Below are positions 8,203-19,288 of a stretch of DNA of 64,000 nt, piece by piece; position 1 is the first letter of the stretch; the number at the start of each line of letters is the position of its first letter. The notes under the pieces were generated by a model. That model worked only from the letters and a program-made list of their open reading frames with translations. It did not search any database and had not been told where the DNA came from. The stretch comes from Prochlorococcus sp. AG-418-D13 (GTDB lineage Bacteria; Cyanobacteriota; Cyanobacteriia; PCC-6307; Cyanobiaceae), in contig QCLU01000004.1 in NCBI GenBank assembly GCA_003214315.1, positions 115,538 to 179,537 of the forward strand, in the 5' to 3' direction. The position numbers were made by a program, and so were the translations under genes.

Positions 8203-8862
8203 CTAATTTTTTCTTCTTGATTCTAGAACAGCAAGTACATCTCTCCACTCTACGCCTGTATGCATAAGGGCTACTTGCAGATGATAAATTAAATCAGCAG
8301 CTTCATTTGAGATTGAATTTTTATCATTATCTTTGCAAGCCATTATAAATTCTGCAGATTCCTCTCCTATTTTTTTCAAAATAGTATTACTGCCTTTTGT
8401 TAATAAATGATTTGTGTAACTTTTTTCTGATGGATTTATTGATCTTACATTAATTGTATTGAATAATTCAGAACAAATATTTGAGAAGGGAATTGTTTTT
8501 TTCTCTTTTTTATCACTTTGATTAATTTGTATTTCGTTGAAAAAACAACTTTTTTCCCCAGTGTGACATGCTCCTGAACCTTTTTGTTCAATCAAAAGGA
8601 TTAATGCATCATTATCGCAGTCGAATCTTATCTCCTTAAGTATTTGGGTACTTCCACTTGTAGCTCCTTTTCTCCAGATTTCGGATCTTGATCTACTCCA
8701 ATAATGAACGTTTTTGGTTTCAAGTGTCATTGTCAAAGATTCTATGTTCATCCAAGCAAGCATAAGAATTGATCCGTCAAGCCAATCTTGTGCTATTGCA
8801 GGGATTAATCCATAATTATCAAAGCGTAGATCTTCTATCGAAAAATTAGTTGAATAAGTCAT
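8203..8862 (-). CDS. hisI: Bifunctional phosphoribosyl-AMP cyclohydrolase / phosphoribosyl-ATP pyrophosphatase
   Basis: Fused enzyme (HisIE) for the second and third steps of histidine synthesis. The N-terminal cyclohydrolase domain (about 1-115) shows WSRSRSEIWRKGATSG (55-70), the Mg/Zn motif DCDND (81-85) and Zn ligands C99 and C106 in CHTGEKSCF. The C-terminal MazG-like pyrophosphatase domain shows the acidic pairs IGEESAEF (165-172) and EAAD (187-190). The length of 219 residues is normal for a HisIE fusion. ATG start. It is leftward, upstream of the sigma factor gene but separated from it by an AT-rich spacer, so probably a separate transcript. Confidence 0.94.
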   Translation of the reverse strand: MTYSTNFSIEDLRFDNYGLIPAIAQDWLDGSILMLAWMNIESLTMTLETKNVHYWSRSRSEIWRKGATSGSTQILKEIRFDCDNDALILLIEQKGSGACHTGEKSCFFNEIQINQSDKKEKKTIPFSNICSELFNTINVRSINPSEKSYTNHLLTKGSNTILKKIGEESAEFIMACKDNDKNSISNEAADLIYHLQVALMHTGVEWRDVLAVLESRRKN

Positions 8863-8925
8863 TATGTTCGTTATGTTAAATCCTACTCAATGTGTTCTAT
8901 TAAGAATTATCTTAACAGTTAATTG

Positions 8926-9396
8926 ATGTATATTCATTCTCTGAAATTTTCATGCAGTAAAAGTTACGAGGATTTTCCTTGTTCTCATAGGCAATGGCGC
9001 CATGAAGGCCACTGCAGATTTGTGCATGGATATTCAAGATCATTCACCTTTTGGTTCACTGCGAAAAAATTAGACATAAATGGTTTTGTTGTCGATTTTT
9101 CAAGTCTAAAGCCCCTAGAAAATAGACTAAAGGAGCAATTTGACCATACTTTTTTAATAAATAAAGATGACCCTTTGTTGAATTACTGGGAAAAATTACA
9201 TGACTTAGATGCTTTAGATCTGAGAATTATGGATAATGTGGGAATGGAGTTCACTTCTGAATTAATTTGGAGATGGGCTAATGAATACTTACAGGATAAG
9301 GATAAGGGCAGAACATGTTGTTGGAAAACGGAATCAAAAGAAAATAAATCTAATAAAGCAAGTTATGAGGGAATTCCTGATTGGTTCAAATCTTAG
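8926..9396 (+). CDS. 6-pyruvoyl-tetrahydropterin synthase / QueD-like protein
   Basis: Member of the PTPS/QueD fold, which converts dihydroneopterin triphosphate to 6-carboxy- or 6-pyruvoyl-tetrahydropterin (queuosine or pterin synthesis). From the ATG at 8926 (the TTG one codon earlier is less likely) it has 156 residues. The zinc/catalytic block is H21 (CSHRQW), C30 and H34 in HCRFVHGYS; D73-H74 lies in FDHTFLI; the TSE motif follows. The usual third zinc ligand, in HGH, is a Tyr here (Y36), and the C-terminal part is divergent, so activity may differ from QueD. It converges on clpB. Confidence 0.78.
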   Translation: MYIHSLKFSCSKSYEDFPCSHRQWRHEGHCRFVHGYSRSFTFWFTAKKLDINGFVVDFSSLKPLENRLKEQFDHTFLINKDDPLLNYWEKLHDLDALDLRIMDNVGMEFTSELIWRWANEYLQDKDKGRTCCWKTESKENKSNKASYEGIPDWFKS

Positions 9397-9445
9397 ATTA
9401 AAGTTGGTATATTTCAAGTCATATAGGATTCTTCAATTTAGATCT

Positions 9446-12028
9446 TTAATCAACAATTATCTCTCCATTAACCAGATAAATATTAATCTCGTCTTTATTA
9501 AGGTAATGATTATTCAATATGTTGTTTGAAATTTTTGTCTCAATTTGTTTTTGGATAATTCTTTTTAAAGGCCTTGCACCAAAGGCATGATCAAAACAAT
9601 TTTCTACCAGTTGGTTAATTGCCTCATCCGTAATTTTGAATTTTAAGTTTTTATTGTTAAGTCTTTTTTCTAAATTTTGAAGCTGGATTTTTGCAATTTC
9701 TTTCATGTCATTTAATTCTAAATTATTAAAAATAACTATTTCATCAAGTCGATTTAAAAACTCAGGCTTGAAAAATTTTTTAATTTCATTATCTACAACT
9801 TTTTTAATTTCATTTGTATCTTCTTTTCTAACTGATAAATCATTTATTGATTGACTTCCTATATTACTTGTGAGAACAATGATTGAATTTTTGAAATTGA
9901 TTGTACGACCTTGACCATCAGTAATGATTCCATCATCAAGAACCTGTAAGAGAATATCTAAAATATCTTTGTGAGCTTTCTCTATTTCATCAAGAAGTAT
10001 CAATGAATAAGGATTTTTGCGCACAGCTTCAGTTAGTTGACCGCCTGATTCGAAACCTAAATATCCAGGAGGCGCACCTATGATTTTGCTCACAGAATGC
10101 TTTTCCATATATTCAGACATATCCAGTCTTGTAATTGAAGAATTTAAATCGAATATAATTTTAGCTATTACTTTACTTAGCTCTGTTTTTCCAACACCAG
10201 TTGGACCTAAAAAGATAAAACTGGCTAATGGCTTGCTTGGATCATTTAGACCAGTCCTTGATCTCTTAATGGAATCTGCAACAGCCCTAATTGCACTATC
10301 TTGACCAATAATTTTTTCTTTAAGGATTGACTCGAGGCTCAAAAGTTTATCTTTTTCTGACTGGTTTAAGTTCTGTACTGGAATAGAGGTCCACTTTGAG
10401 ACAACTTCTGCAATATCATCAAAAGTTACCTCTTGTCTTAAAAGACTTGTATCTCCATTTTTTTGGGAATTTACTAGGGACTCACTTTTTTCTTTCAATT
10501 TCTTTTGCAAAGAATTTAAAGTTCCAAATTCTAACTCTGCTGCTTTGTTGAGGTCAAAACTCCTTTTGGCTTGATCTATTTGCAATTGAACAGATTCAAT
10601 TTCTTCTTTTATGGTGCTAATCTCATCAATTTCATCTTTTTCTTTTTTCCATTGAGCGCCTAATTCTTCCTGTTTATTTTTAAGGGATATAAGTTCATTA
10701 TTGATTTTTTTTAATCTTTCTATAGAAAAATCATCTGTTTCTCTTTTTAAAGATAATTTTTCCATCTCAAACTGTAGAACTTTTCGATCAATTTCATCAA
10801 TTTCTTCAGGTTTGGAAGTTATTACCATATTTAATCTTGAGGCTGCTTCATCGATTAGATCTATTGCTTTGTCAGGAAGAAATCTATCATTAATATATCT
10901 TTCGCTAAGGGTTGCAGCAGCAACTAAAGCATTATCAGAAATTCTCACACTATGATGAACTTCGTATCTTTCTCTCAATCCTCTTAAAATTGATACTGTA
11001 TCATCTATTGAAGGAGCATCAACTTTTATTTTTTGAAATCTTCGTTCTAAAGCAGGATCTTTTTCTATATTTTGTTTATGTTCATTAATAGTTGTAGCAC
11101 CAATACATCTAAGTTCTCCTCTTGCAAGCATTGGTTTTAATAGGTTGCTTGCATCTAAAGAACCTCCACTAGCGCCTGCACCAACTACCGTATGAATTTC
11201 ATCAATAAAAAGAATAATCTTACCGTCTGATTCTTTCACTTTCTTTAGAATATTTTTTATTCTTTCTTCAAATTCTCCACGATATTTTGCTCCAGCTAAA
11301 AGTGAACCCATATCTAATGAAATTAGTTTCCTATCTTGTAGCGCAGAAGGGACATCGCTATTAATAATTCTTTGAGCTAACCCTTCTACAATGGCTGTTT
11401 TGCCAACCCCAGGTTCTCCAATAAGAACTGGATTATTTTTTGTTCTTCTACTCAATATTTGAATTGTTCTTCTAATCTCTTCATCCCTGCCAATAACTGG
11501 GTCTAAAATCCCATCTCGTGCAGATTGAGTTAGATCAATACCATATTTTTCCAAAGACTCATTAGAACTATTAAATTCATTTTTTACTGCCGGATCTGAC
11601 TTCATTTTCTTTATTATTTCAAGAAATTCTGGAATACCTTTTTGATTTAAAATTTGAAACCCATATTTATCATCATAAGTGAAACCGTAAATTAAGTGTT
11701 CTGTTGATATCACTACATCATTTAGAGTATTTTTAATATCATTCGACTTCAAAAATATTTTGTGAAGAGTATCACCAATATATAAATTATTTTGTTTATT
11801 TTTCATTTTTGCTTTCGCATTTAATGAAGAAATTATTTCCCTCTCAAGATCTTTTATATTTACATTATTTTTTTTAAAAATCTTTTTTGTAAAAATGTCC
11901 TCTTTTATAAGGGCTAATAATAAATTATCAGAGTCTACGTTTTGTTGATGATTTTTATAAGCAATTTCTTTGGCAAAAATAAAACAGTTCCAAGCAGAAT
12001 TTGAAAATTCGCTTGGAACTGTTTTCAT
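9446..12028 (-). CDS. clpB: ATP-dependent disaggregase ClpB
   Basis: Hsp100 chaperone that threads aggregated proteins through a hexameric ring together with DnaK. In the numbering of an 861-residue reading, the N domain spans about 1-150. The first AAA+ module has Walker A GEPGVGKT at 205-212 and Walker B LFIDEIH at 274-280. The coiled-coil M domain spans about 410-525, which marks ClpB rather than ClpC. The second AAA+ module has GPTGVGKT at 609-616 and [15 protein letters not shown] directly precedes the ATG at 12028; I take the ATG (860 residues). Cyanobacteria often have two ClpB proteins; which one this is was not decided. It lies downstream of petE, after a terminator. Confidence 0.94.
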   Translation of the reverse strand: MKTVPSEFSNSAWNCFIFAKEIAYKNHQQNVDSDNLLLALIKEDIFTKKIFKKNNVNIKDLEREIISSLNAKAKMKNKQNNLYIGDTLHKIFLKSNDIKNTLNDVVISTEHLIYGFTYDDKYGFQILNQKGIPEFLEIIKKMKSDPAVKNEFNSSNESLEKYGIDLTQSARDGILDPVIGRDEEIRRTIQILSRRTKNNPVLIGEPGVGKTAIVEGLAQRIINSDVPSALQDRKLISLDMGSLLAGAKYRGEFEERIKNILKKVKESDGKIILFIDEIHTVVGAGASGGSLDASNLLKPMLARGELRCIGATTINEHKQNIEKDPALERRFQKIKVDAPSIDDTVSILRGLRERYEVHHSVRISDNALVAAATLSERYINDRFLPDKAIDLIDEAASRLNMVITSKPEEIDEIDRKVLQFEMEKLSLKRETDDFSIERLKKINNELISLKNKQEELGAQWKKEKDEIDEISTIKEEIESVQLQIDQAKRSFDLNKAAELEFGTLNSLQKKLKEKSESLVNSQKNGDTSLLRQEVTFDDIAEVVSKWTSIPVQNLNQSEKDKLLSLESILKEKIIGQDSAIRAVADSIKRSRTGLNDPSKPLASFIFLGPTGVGKTELSKVIAKIIFDLNSSITRLDMSEYMEKHSVSKIIGAPPGYLGFESGGQLTEAVRKNPYSLILLDEIEKAHKDILDILLQVLDDGIITDGQGRTINFKNSIIVLTSNIGSQSINDLSVRKEDTNEIKKVVDNEIKKFFKPEFLNRLDEIVIFNNLELNDMKEIAKIQLQNLEKRLNNKNLKFKITDEAINQLVENCFDHAFGARPLKRIIQKQIETKISNNILNNHYLNKDEINIYLVNGEIIVD

Positions 12029-12066
12029 CAATCAGAATTTAGATATGACTGTAATAAATATTAAGT

Positions 12067-12088
12067 AAAAAAGAGTGTTTAACTCTTT
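12067..12088 (-). terminator. Rho-independent terminator after petE
   Basis: On the minus strand the 7-base stem AAAGAGT/ACTCTTT with a 5-base loop is followed by a run of T (complement of 12067-12069, extending the stem-proximal T). It begins 8 bases after the plastocyanin stop and before clpB, so it would separate the highly expressed petE message from clpB. The stem is AT-rich, but that is normal in this genome. Confidence 0.55.
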
Positions 12089-12095
12089 AGAAGAT

Positions 12096-12446
12096 TTATT
12101 CAACAATAACTTTACCTACCATTCCAGCGCCTCTATGTGGCTCGCAATAGTAATCAAAAGTTCCAGCAGTATCAAATGTTTCTTCCCAAGACTCTCCTGG
12201 AGCAAAAGCTAGGTCTGCATGACTTAATTCCTCATGCCCATCAAAAACAGCATTGTGAGGAGCAAGTTTGTTATTGACGAATTTAACTGTATCACCAGCA
12301 CTAATGGTTACTGTGCTTGGTTCAAATGCAAGCATTCCAGCATCCGTTCCGAGTTTTACTTCAACAGTCTTAGCTGAAACTGACGAAATACCTAGTCCTA
12401 GAGTTAAAACTATTGCAAATAACCCTGCAAAGATTGAACGTAACAT
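12096..12446 (-). CDS. petE: Plastocyanin
   Basis: Soluble blue copper protein of the thylakoid lumen that carries electrons from cytochrome b6f to photosystem I. The 116-residue precursor has a hydrophobic signal peptide ending in SSVSA (cleavage after A25), followed by a 91-residue cupredoxin. All four copper ligands are present: H64 (APHNAVF), C101, H104 and M109 ([11 protein letters not shown]). ATG start. Transcribed alone, with its own terminator downstream. Copper use at this step is typical of Prochlorococcus and marine Synechococcus. Confidence 0.97.
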   Translation of the reverse strand: MLRSIFAGLFAIVLTLGLGISSVSAKTVEVKLGTDAGMLAFEPSTVTISAGDTVKFVNNKLAPHNAVFDGHEELSHADLAFAPGESWEETFDTAGTFDYYCEPHRGAGMVGKVIVE

Positions 12447-12505
12447 AATTAAAATTTGCTTATTTATATATATTACAAGGCTATCGTAACCTAACTGCGA
12501 GAATT

Positions 12506-13489
12506 TTAATTGTTATTACAGCTTGGTAACTTTGATAACCTTAAGATATCATTCAGTGACTTGGCATAACTTTTAAGTTTGAAAGTCTCAGGATTAGTTA
12601 TGGGGACATGATTAAAGTCATATTTTTTGATACTGAAGCTATCCCAAGGAGTAGTTTGGATGGGGAGAATTCTTAATAATATTTTTAGAATTTTTTTTGT
12701 AAGCGGTATCGCAAAAAATCTCCTCATATTATGTCTTTTTAAAAGTGTAATTATGGCATCATCAATTGAAATGAATTTCTGACCTAGAACAAATTTTCTA
12801 AAGCCTTTGTATTGCTCTTCTTTATGATTTTTAATTAGAAACCCGCAAATCTGGGCGATATCATTTGCGTGTATAAAGTGAAATTTAGAATCGAGTTTTA
12901 AAAATCTTGCTAACCAAAGCCATTTCCCAATTTCTTTCAATCCACTAGTTAAAAAACTCACAGGATATTTACTTTTTTTTCCAATATTTCCTCCAAAAAC
13001 CAAGGTAGGGAAAACAGCGAATGTTTTTTCTGCAAATGAGCTTTCTCTAAGTCTCTGGAAACATTCATATTTTGTTTGAATGTATTCTGTTCCATAAATC
13101 AATGATTCCCTCATTAATTCTGTTTGACTATCAAGAATACTAGCTGTTGAAAAATAAATAATCTTTTCTAATTTTTTAATATCAAGCATTTCAAGTAATT
13201 CTTCAAAAGCTTTAATATTTACTTCATAGGCTCTTCTTGGATCTCCCCAAGCTGTAGCAGTATGTATTAGGTAATTAATTTGACTAATTTCCTTTTTATA
13301 CCTATTTGATTCCCTGATATCACAAACCATTAACTTGACTTTTTTATTTTCTTGAACAGAAATTGGCAACTTACTTTTGTCTCTTACCATGAGATAAAGC
13401 CTGAATTTTGTATTTTTTAAAAACCAATCAACTAAATATTGGCCAACACATCCATTAGCACCTGTGATTAATAAGTTTTTATATGCCAA
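12506..13489 (-). CDS. NAD-dependent epimerase/dehydratase (extended SDR)
   Basis: Rossmann-fold sugar-nucleotide or related reductase/epimerase of unknown substrate. The cofactor motif is [11 protein letters not shown] (GxxGxxG at 10-16), followed by an acidic-pair region CDIRE. The active-site YxxxK is Y136-K140 in YIQTK, with an upstream STAS serine region (114-117). 327 residues is a usual length for extended SDRs. The start is TTG at 13489, right before the first beta strand (AYKNLLITG). It begins 8 bases after hemE stops and is probably co-transcribed with it, but the SDR may have nothing to do with haem. Confidence 0.75.
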   Translation of the reverse strand: MAYKNLLITGANGCVGQYLVDWFLKNTKFRLYLMVRDKSKLPISVQENKKVKLMVCDIRESNRYKKEISQINYLIHTATAWGDPRRAYEVNIKAFEELLEMLDIKKLEKIIYFSTASILDSQTELMRESLIYGTEYIQTKYECFQRLRESSFAEKTFAVFPTLVFGGNIGKKSKYPVSFLTSGLKEIGKWLWLARFLKLDSKFHFIHANDIAQICGFLIKNHKEEQYKGFRKFVLGQKFISIDDAIITLLKRHNMRRFFAIPLTKKILKILLRILPIQTTPWDSFSIKKYDFNHVPITNPETFKLKSYAKSLNDILRLSKLPSCNNN

Positions 13490-13497
13490 AACTTTGA

Positions 13498-14538
13498 CTA
13501 GTAAGTGAGTTTTTTTCCATGTTCAAAAAATGTTTGAGCATTTTCTTCTGGAGTCCCAGGTAAAATCCCATGACCCAAATTAAGAATATATTTTCTGTCT
13601 TTAATTTTATTAAAAGTATTGTCTATTCTTTCTTTTATTGATTCTTTGTTTCCGAATAAAATGCCAGGGTCAACATTACCTTGAATTCCAATCTCTCTGG
13701 GGATTCTTTTACAAGCCTCTTCAATATCTACTGTCCAGTCTAATGAGATTATATCTACTCCAGTTTTTGCCATTCTTTCCAATAGTCCTGCACTTCCTGA
13801 AATGTAAAGAATTATTGGTGTTTCAGGGTATTCCGCTTTTACAATTTCAACAACTTTTTTTTGATACGGCCCAGCAAAGATATCGTAATCTTGTGGGCTT
13901 AGTTGGCCTGCCCATGAATCAAAAATTTGTACTACTTGCGCTCCAGATTTTATTTGATATTTAAGATATTCACCAATAGATTTTGCAAAATGATCAAGAA
14001 GTTTATGAAGTAAATCTGGTTCATTAAAAGCCATTGATTTTATTAAAGAATAATTTTTGCTGCTTTTACCTTCAACTACATATGCAGCAAGAGTCCAAGG
14101 TGCGCCAACAAAACCTAAAACTGTTGCCTCATTATTCACATCTTTTTTTAGAGAAGAAAGAACTTGCCCAACAAAACTTAAACTCTCACTTGGATTTAAT
14201 TCTTTTAAATCTTCTACCTGATTAAGAGTTCTTATTGGGTCCTCAATAATTGGACCTTTACTTTCTATTATTTCAAAATTTATGCCCATACCTGGAAGAG
14301 GAGTGAGAATATCAGAAAAAAGGATCACACCATCCGGTTTAAAAGCATGAAAAGGCTGCATTGAAATCTCATATGATAGTTCTGGATTTTCAGACCTCTC
14401 TCTAAAGCTTGGGTAACGCTCCCTTAAATCTCTATAGATTTTCATATATCTTCCTGCTTGCCTCATCATCCATACTGGAGGCCTATTTACTTTTTTACCT
14501 AATGCGGCAGAAAGTAGTAGTGGTAAATCTTGACCCAT
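13498..14538 (-). CDS. hemE: Uroporphyrinogen decarboxylase
   Basis: Decarboxylates the four acetate side chains of uroporphyrinogen III to give coproporphyrinogen III, on the shared path to haem and chlorophyll. The family signature [12 protein letters not shown] (20-31) includes the substrate-binding Arg residues R26 and R30. The catalytic Asp region [14 protein letters not shown] is also visible, as is the C-terminal [14 protein letters not shown]. The length of 346 residues is normal. ATG start. It lies upstream of and close to the SDR gene on the same strand. Confidence 0.96.
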   Translation of the reverse strand: MGQDLPLLLSAALGKKVNRPPVWMMRQAGRYMKIYRDLRERYPSFRERSENPELSYEISMQPFHAFKPDGVILFSDILTPLPGMGINFEIIESKGPIIEDPIRTLNQVEDLKELNPSESLSFVGQVLSSLKKDVNNEATVLGFVGAPWTLAAYVVEGKSSKNYSLIKSMAFNEPDLLHKLLDHFAKSIGEYLKYQIKSGAQVVQIFDSWAGQLSPQDYDIFAGPYQKKVVEIVKAEYPETPIILYISGSAGLLERMAKTGVDIISLDWTVDIEEACKRIPREIGIQGNVDPGILFGNKESIKERIDNTFNKIKDRKYILNLGHGILPGTPEENAQTFFEHGKKLTY

Positions 14539-14656
14539 TTTTCAATTCGATATTTTTTAAAAAAAATTTAAATCCAACTTAAAAATCTTACAATGCAAAG
14601 CAGGGTAAAAGCGTTATATGAACATTTATATGAAGCACTAAGTTAAATGAGCCTTC

Positions 14657-16921
14657 TTATTTTTTTGATTGATGTTTGAAGATACTCACGCTTAATGGGG
14701 GCAAAGCAAGTTCTAGAGTATTTTGATAATTATGAATATTGTAATTTATAGTTTCTTTACCCCCCATATTTCCTTTGTTACTGCCACCATATCTAGATCC
14801 ATCTGAATTAAATATTTCTTTATAGAATCCTTCCAAAGGAACACCTACTTTGTATGACCCATGAGTATTAGGTGTAAAGTTAGCAACAACAACAAGCCAC
14901 TCATTGGTATGATTTTCTCTTCTCATGAAACTTATAACCGAATTAGATTTGTCATTACAATCAATCCATTGGAATCCATAAGGATCAAAGTCATTTTTCC
15001 ATAATGCAGGTTCATTTTTATAAAGAACGTTTAGGTCATCAATCAAGTTTCTGATACCTTTATGAGACTCAAATTCTAGTAACTCCCATTGCAGATCATC
15101 CCAAACATTCCATTCTTGTCTTTGCCCAAATTCCATTCCCATAAATATCGTTTTTTTACCAGGGTGGGTCCACATATAAGTTAGTAATGCTCGAGTATTT
15201 GCATATTTCTTCCAGTCATCGCCAGGCATTTTATGCAAAAGATGACTTTTCCCATGGACAACCTCATCATGACTAAGTGCAAGCATAAAGTTCTCTGTAT
15301 AGTTATATGTAATTGAGAAAGTTACACTATTTTGATGGAATTGCCTAAACCAAGGATCTATTTCAAAATAATCAAGCATATCGTGCATCCATCCCATATT
15401 CCATTTCAAGTTAAACCCTAACCCTCCCATGTCAGTTGGTTTGGTTACCATTGGCCAAGTTGTTGATTCTTCAGCGATAGAGAGTGCACCTGGGAAATGT
15501 TGGAAGAGTACATGATTAGCCTGTTGAAGAAATATAACGGCTTCTATATTTTCATTTCCACCATTTTCGTTGGGTATCCATTCTCCATCTGGACGTAGAT
15601 AATCTCTGTAAAGCATTGAAGCTACAGCATCTACTCTTATACCATCAATATGAAACTCTTCAAACCAATAAATGAGGTTGGCTACTAAGAAATTTCTTAC
15701 TTCGTTTCTGCTGTAATTAAATATTAGGGTTCCCCATTCTTTGTGTTCACCTATGCGTGAATCTCCATGTTCATAAAGATGACAACCATCAAAAAATGCT
15801 AAACCATGCTTATCTTTTGGGAAATGACCAGGCACCCAATCAAGAATTACGCCTATGCCCTCTTCATGACATTTATTTACAAACTCTCTAAATTCATTTG
15901 GGGTGCCAAATCTACTTGTTGGTGCATACCATCCTGTAACTTGGTATCCCCATGAACCATCGAAAGGATGTTCAGATATTGGCATTAGTTCAATATGAGT
16001 GAATCCTCTCTCTTTTACGTAAGGGATGAGTTTCTCGGTTAATTCTGGATAAGTTAATAATCTTGTTCCAGGTTTTAAATCGGCTGCGGGCACTGGGTCT
16101 CTTGGTTCACCATTGTCCTCTAGATATTTATTATCTGTTGATTCATGGAGCCAACTTCCTAAATGCATTTCATAAACTGAAATTGGCTTGTTAATTTGAC
16201 TAGAAGAATCTCTATTTGAAATCCAAGAACTATCATTCCAATTAAAGTTTTTCAATTTTGAAACTATTGAACCATTTTGAGGTCTGATTTCATGAAGGAA
16301 ACCATATGGATCGGCTTTCTCATAAATATGACCTTGTTGTGTTCTTATTTCATATTTATATGTGTCGCCCTCTTGCATTGTTGGCATGAACAGTTCCCAA
16401 ATTCCCCCTAATCTTTTTTGCATTGGATGATGTCTTCCATCCCAAGAATTTATATCTCCAATTATCGAGATTGATTTTGCATTTGGAGCCCAAATGCAAA
16501 ACATGACACCTTTTTGATTCCTTTCTTCAATGAGATGTGCTCCCATTTTTTCCCAAATATGATGATGATTACCTTCTGCAAAAAGATGTCTATCAACTTC
16601 TCCCATCCACTCTTCTCTATATGACCAAGGGTCATGTTGTGTATGTGTGATCCCTCCTCGTGAAATATTTATTTCGTAATTATAATTTGGATTTTCAGGC
16701 AGTATAGCTTCAAAAAGCCATTTATGGTTTATGCTTTCCGCCTTATAGTTATTGTTTTTAAAATTTATTTTTACTTCGTCGGCTTCAGGCATCCATACCC
16801 TTATAACCCATTGTTCTTCATAAAAATGAGGACCTAATATTTTTAATGGATTATCATTGCAACAATTTTCTAGGTTGATAGCTTCTGATTTAATCCAGTC
16901 TGCTTGAATTGTTTCGATCAT
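14657..16921 (-). CDS. glgB: 1,4-alpha-glucan branching enzyme
   Basis: Makes alpha-1,6 branches in glycogen, the carbon reserve filled by day and used at night. The 754-residue GH13 enzyme has two N-terminal beta-sandwich domains (about 1-110 and 120-230; the second is the CBM48 region with [13 protein letters not shown]). The catalytic barrel follows, with nucleophile D431 ([11 protein letters not shown]) and acid/base E484 ([10 protein letters not shown]), 53 residues apart as in E. coli GlgB. The conserved [10 protein letters not shown] comes later, then a C-terminal beta domain. ATG start. glgA (44120-45571) is in the same window but far away. Confidence 0.96.
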   Translation of the reverse strand: MIETIQADWIKSEAINLENCCNDNPLKILGPHFYEEQWVIRVWMPEADEVKINFKNNNYKAESINHKWLFEAILPENPNYNYEINISRGGITHTQHDPWSYREEWMGEVDRHLFAEGNHHHIWEKMGAHLIEERNQKGVMFCIWAPNAKSISIIGDINSWDGRHHPMQKRLGGIWELFMPTMQEGDTYKYEIRTQQGHIYEKADPYGFLHEIRPQNGSIVSKLKNFNWNDSSWISNRDSSSQINKPISVYEMHLGSWLHESTDNKYLEDNGEPRDPVPAADLKPGTRLLTYPELTEKLIPYVKERGFTHIELMPISEHPFDGSWGYQVTGWYAPTSRFGTPNEFREFVNKCHEEGIGVILDWVPGHFPKDKHGLAFFDGCHLYEHGDSRIGEHKEWGTLIFNYSRNEVRNFLVANLIYWFEEFHIDGIRVDAVASMLYRDYLRPDGEWIPNENGGNENIEAVIFLQQANHVLFQHFPGALSIAEESTTWPMVTKPTDMGGLGFNLKWNMGWMHDMLDYFEIDPWFRQFHQNSVTFSITYNYTENFMLALSHDEVVHGKSHLLHKMPGDDWKKYANTRALLTYMWTHPGKKTIFMGMEFGQRQEWNVWDDLQWELLEFESHKGIRNLIDDLNVLYKNEPALWKNDFDPYGFQWIDCNDKSNSVISFMRRENHTNEWLVVVANFTPNTHGSYKVGVPLEGFYKEIFNSDGSRYGGSNKGNMGGKETINYNIHNYQNTLELALPPLSVSIFKHQSKK

Positions 16922-16973
16922 GACTGGTAGATATTAAGGATTAATAATATCAAATGATTAACCAAAAAAATAA

Positions 16974-18554
16974 TTATTTATAAAAAAAGGGGGTCATTTT
17001 CATAAATGTTCTATTAAGGCTAAAACTTAGAGTAATAACTCTATGATTTGCTGAAGGGGCTCCAACATTTCCCTCCCCAAATCCAGGATTAACTCCAATA
17101 GCGGGATAAGCTGCTGCAGATATAGATAAGCGAAGCTTGCTATCTTTAATCAAACAAATATTTGTTGGCTGCATTGTTATTTGATAAATGCATTCTTCAC
17201 TTATTTTGGAGTTTTTAACCCTTAAGAATCCGGTTGAAAATTGATTCACCTTTTCATTCCCTTGTTCAACTAGAGATAAAGCAAGGCAGATATCGAAATT
17301 GGGCTGATCACTTTTTACTTGTATTTCTAATGTGGGAACTCCTCTTAAATATTGATCTTCTTCAAAAGAATTGGTTTGAAAAACACCTACATCCAGGCGT
17401 TTATCAATAATACTTCTATTAAACTTTCCTGGATTTGGACCTAAATGACCACCGTCAGATGGAGTAGGTCTCCATGGATCATTAACAATTGTGAACCATC
17501 CTGATCCTTTTGAATTTATGGTCAGGCTTCCATCTTCAATCTCTAAATTTGCTGTGCCATTGCTTTTGAGCCCAAAAATAAATTCAGGGTGAAATTTATT
17601 ATCTATTTCTTCCCATTTATTTAATGAAATATTCCATATTTTTTTCTCGTCTTTAAAATTCTTAGAATTAAATTTTTCATCTGATTTTAAATGTTTACAA
17701 AAAAATTTTAATAAAGATTCTTGTGATCCCTCCCACCAATTTAGATGTGTCGCATTCCCAATAATAATCTCTGGGCTTCCACCAGCTTCTTTAGATTTTT
17801 TATAAAGATCAAAGGCACCTTTTAAATGTGGATCCCAAAGTCCTCCAATAATTAACATAGGTTGTTTAATCCATGTTGAAATTGGTTTAAATTCTTCAAA
17901 TGGGCGAGCATTATTTAAATTTTTAAGCCATTCCAAAACAAAGCTATTAGGATCATATTTTTTTAAAGTATCAATCCCTTCCCTTAAATAACTTTTATTT
18001 TCTAAGGCCAATCTTATCTTTTCCCACTCAAGCAATTTATTTTCTCTTTTCATTTTTAGTGCTGCGATTTGAAGTCCCCATGCAATATTGTTATGCCACC
18101 AATATGCTCCTCCATCTGAGCACCAATGATCCTTAATATTCATCCCAGTCATTGCTGGAGATAAACAATCGGGCGGCTTTGAATTTGATTCACCAGTTAG
18201 TTGAGTAAATCCTTGATATGAAAAACCATATAAGCCAAGTTTTCCATTACATTCTTTTAGTGACCTTACCCATTCATGTGTTTCTGAAGTATCGCTAGCT
18301 TCTTGAGAAAAACCATTAAAAACTCCTTCAGATGAACCCATACCTCTAACATCTTGAATTATTACCATAAACCCTTTGGAAGCCCACCATTCAGGGTGAG
18401 AATAGGTAATAGTTGAAGCTATGTCCCTGCCATATGGTTGTCTCATTAACAATGCAGGCCATGGCCCATTACCATTAGGCAACCAAATCCTTGATATAAG
18501 TCTCACTCCATCTCTAAGTACTAGAGACTTGTCACACCATCTTGAACCAGACAT
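16974..18554 (-). CDS. CocE/NonD-type (S15 family) hydrolase
   Basis: Alpha/beta-hydrolase with a C-terminal jelly-roll domain, related to X-Pro dipeptidyl peptidase and cocaine esterase; the natural substrate is unknown. The nucleophile is S112 in GLYGFSYQGFTQ. Asp in GGLWDPHLKGA and His in NATHLNWWEG complete a likely triad. After about residue 330 comes the beta-sandwich region (PXPP_C), with PWRPTPSDGGHLG and ending RVITLSFSLNR. 526 residues fits the family. No signal peptide is seen. ATG start, 7 bases after the small secreted-protein gene ends, so likely the last gene of a leftward transcript. Confidence 0.82.
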   Translation of the reverse strand: MSGSRWCDKSLVLRDGVRLISRIWLPNGNGPWPALLMRQPYGRDIASTITYSHPEWWASKGFMVIIQDVRGMGSSEGVFNGFSQEASDTSETHEWVRSLKECNGKLGLYGFSYQGFTQLTGESNSKPPDCLSPAMTGMNIKDHWCSDGGAYWWHNNIAWGLQIAALKMKRENKLLEWEKIRLALENKSYLREGIDTLKKYDPNSFVLEWLKNLNNARPFEEFKPISTWIKQPMLIIGGLWDPHLKGAFDLYKKSKEAGGSPEIIIGNATHLNWWEGSQESLLKFFCKHLKSDEKFNSKNFKDEKKIWNISLNKWEEIDNKFHPEFIFGLKSNGTANLEIEDGSLTINSKGSGWFTIVNDPWRPTPSDGGHLGPNPGKFNRSIIDKRLDVGVFQTNSFEEDQYLRGVPTLEIQVKSDQPNFDICLALSLVEQGNEKVNQFSTGFLRVKNSKISEECIYQITMQPTNICLIKDSKLRLSISAAAYPAIGVNPGFGEGNVGAPSANHRVITLSFSLNRTFMKMTPFFYK

Positions 18555-18561
18555 TTAGGAT

Positions 18562-18828
18562 TTAGATAATGTCTGGACAGTGCAGCCCAATGACGTAAAT
18601 AGAAAAGATCTCTGCGTTAACGGGAGTTAACTTTTTTTTGTTTGATACAAACTCTATAACTTTATCTGAACTAGCTGAAATACCTTTTGAATTAAACTCT
18701 CTAAACTTATTACATAAATTCCTAGCTTCGTTTGGATTCTTTTTTACAGTTTCCAATAAGTTAGATTGACTTAAAACAGGGTATAAAGAGTTGGAAAACA
18801 AAAATAAAAAGAATAACAAAGGTTTCAT
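18562..18828 (-). CDS. Small exported protein of unknown function
   Basis: Not recognised. From the ATG at 18828 (an in-frame GTG lies two codons earlier) it has 88 residues. A signal peptide of about 20 residues (MKPLLFFLFLFSNSLYPVLS) is followed by a polar mature part with two cysteines, C39 and C84, that could form a disulfide outside the cytoplasm. The middle is helical and charged. It lies between the DUF4332 gene (52 bases) and the S15-type hydrolase gene (7 bases) and is probably co-transcribed with the hydrolase. Confidence 0.6.
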   Translation of the reverse strand: MKPLLFFLFLFSNSLYPVLSQSNLLETVKKNPNEARNLCNKFREFNSKGISASSDKVIEFVSNKKKLTPVNAEIFSIYVIGLHCPDII

Positions 18829-18880
18829 TATCACTAACTTTTTCTAAATTCTACATTAAAAATTTTTTTTATCCAAGATT

Positions 18881-19288
18881 TTAAATGGAATTGTAGATTT
18901 GACTAGCTTTTTTAATCCATTCTTTTAAGAGAGTAAAAGTTGTATCTGTCTCAGTTTTTACTCTAAGAATTCTTTCTAATCTACCAATTTTGCGTTCTAA
19001 TTCGTAAGGAGTAGATAGTGACAATGATTTAAGAGAAGATATACCGCAATGTAAAAGAAGATATGCTTGCGGTGGAGAAATTCCAATTTCTTTTTTAAAA
19101 ATAGCTATAGCTCTAATTTTCTTTAGATTATTCAATGAACATAGTGAAGATTTTCTTTGAATCTCATTTATATCTAAGTCTGAAAGATTACTTAATTTTT
19201 CAAAGTCAGTTAGATTATTTTGAATAAAAAAAGATTTCTCATGTCTAAAGTTAGTTGGCAAAAAGTCTAAAAATTTTTTAATTTTCAT
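18881..19288 (-). CDS. DUF4332-like protein
   Basis: Protein of unknown function, 135 residues. The pattern of short helices with leucine-rich turns (LTDFEKLSNLSDLDINEIQ, then GISPPQAYLLLHCGISSLKSLS) resembles DUF4332 and helix-hairpin-helix-like proteins. Such domains often bind nucleic acid or protein, but nothing here proves that. Its ATG lies inside the end of ycf51 (11-base overlap), so the two are probably translated together. No signal peptide or membrane segment. Confidence 0.6.
   Translation of the reverse strand: MKIKKFLDFLPTNFRHEKSFFIQNNLTDFEKLSNLSDLDINEIQRKSSLCSLNNLKKIRAIAIFKKEIGISPPQAYLLLHCGISSLKSLSLSTPYELERKIGRLERILRVKTETDTTFTLLKEWIKKASQIYNSI

Noticed and set aside
9281..9529. 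Open frame overlapping the end of the QueD-like gene and of clpB
   Set aside because: It overlaps two genes with clear family motifs and has no recognisable features of its own.
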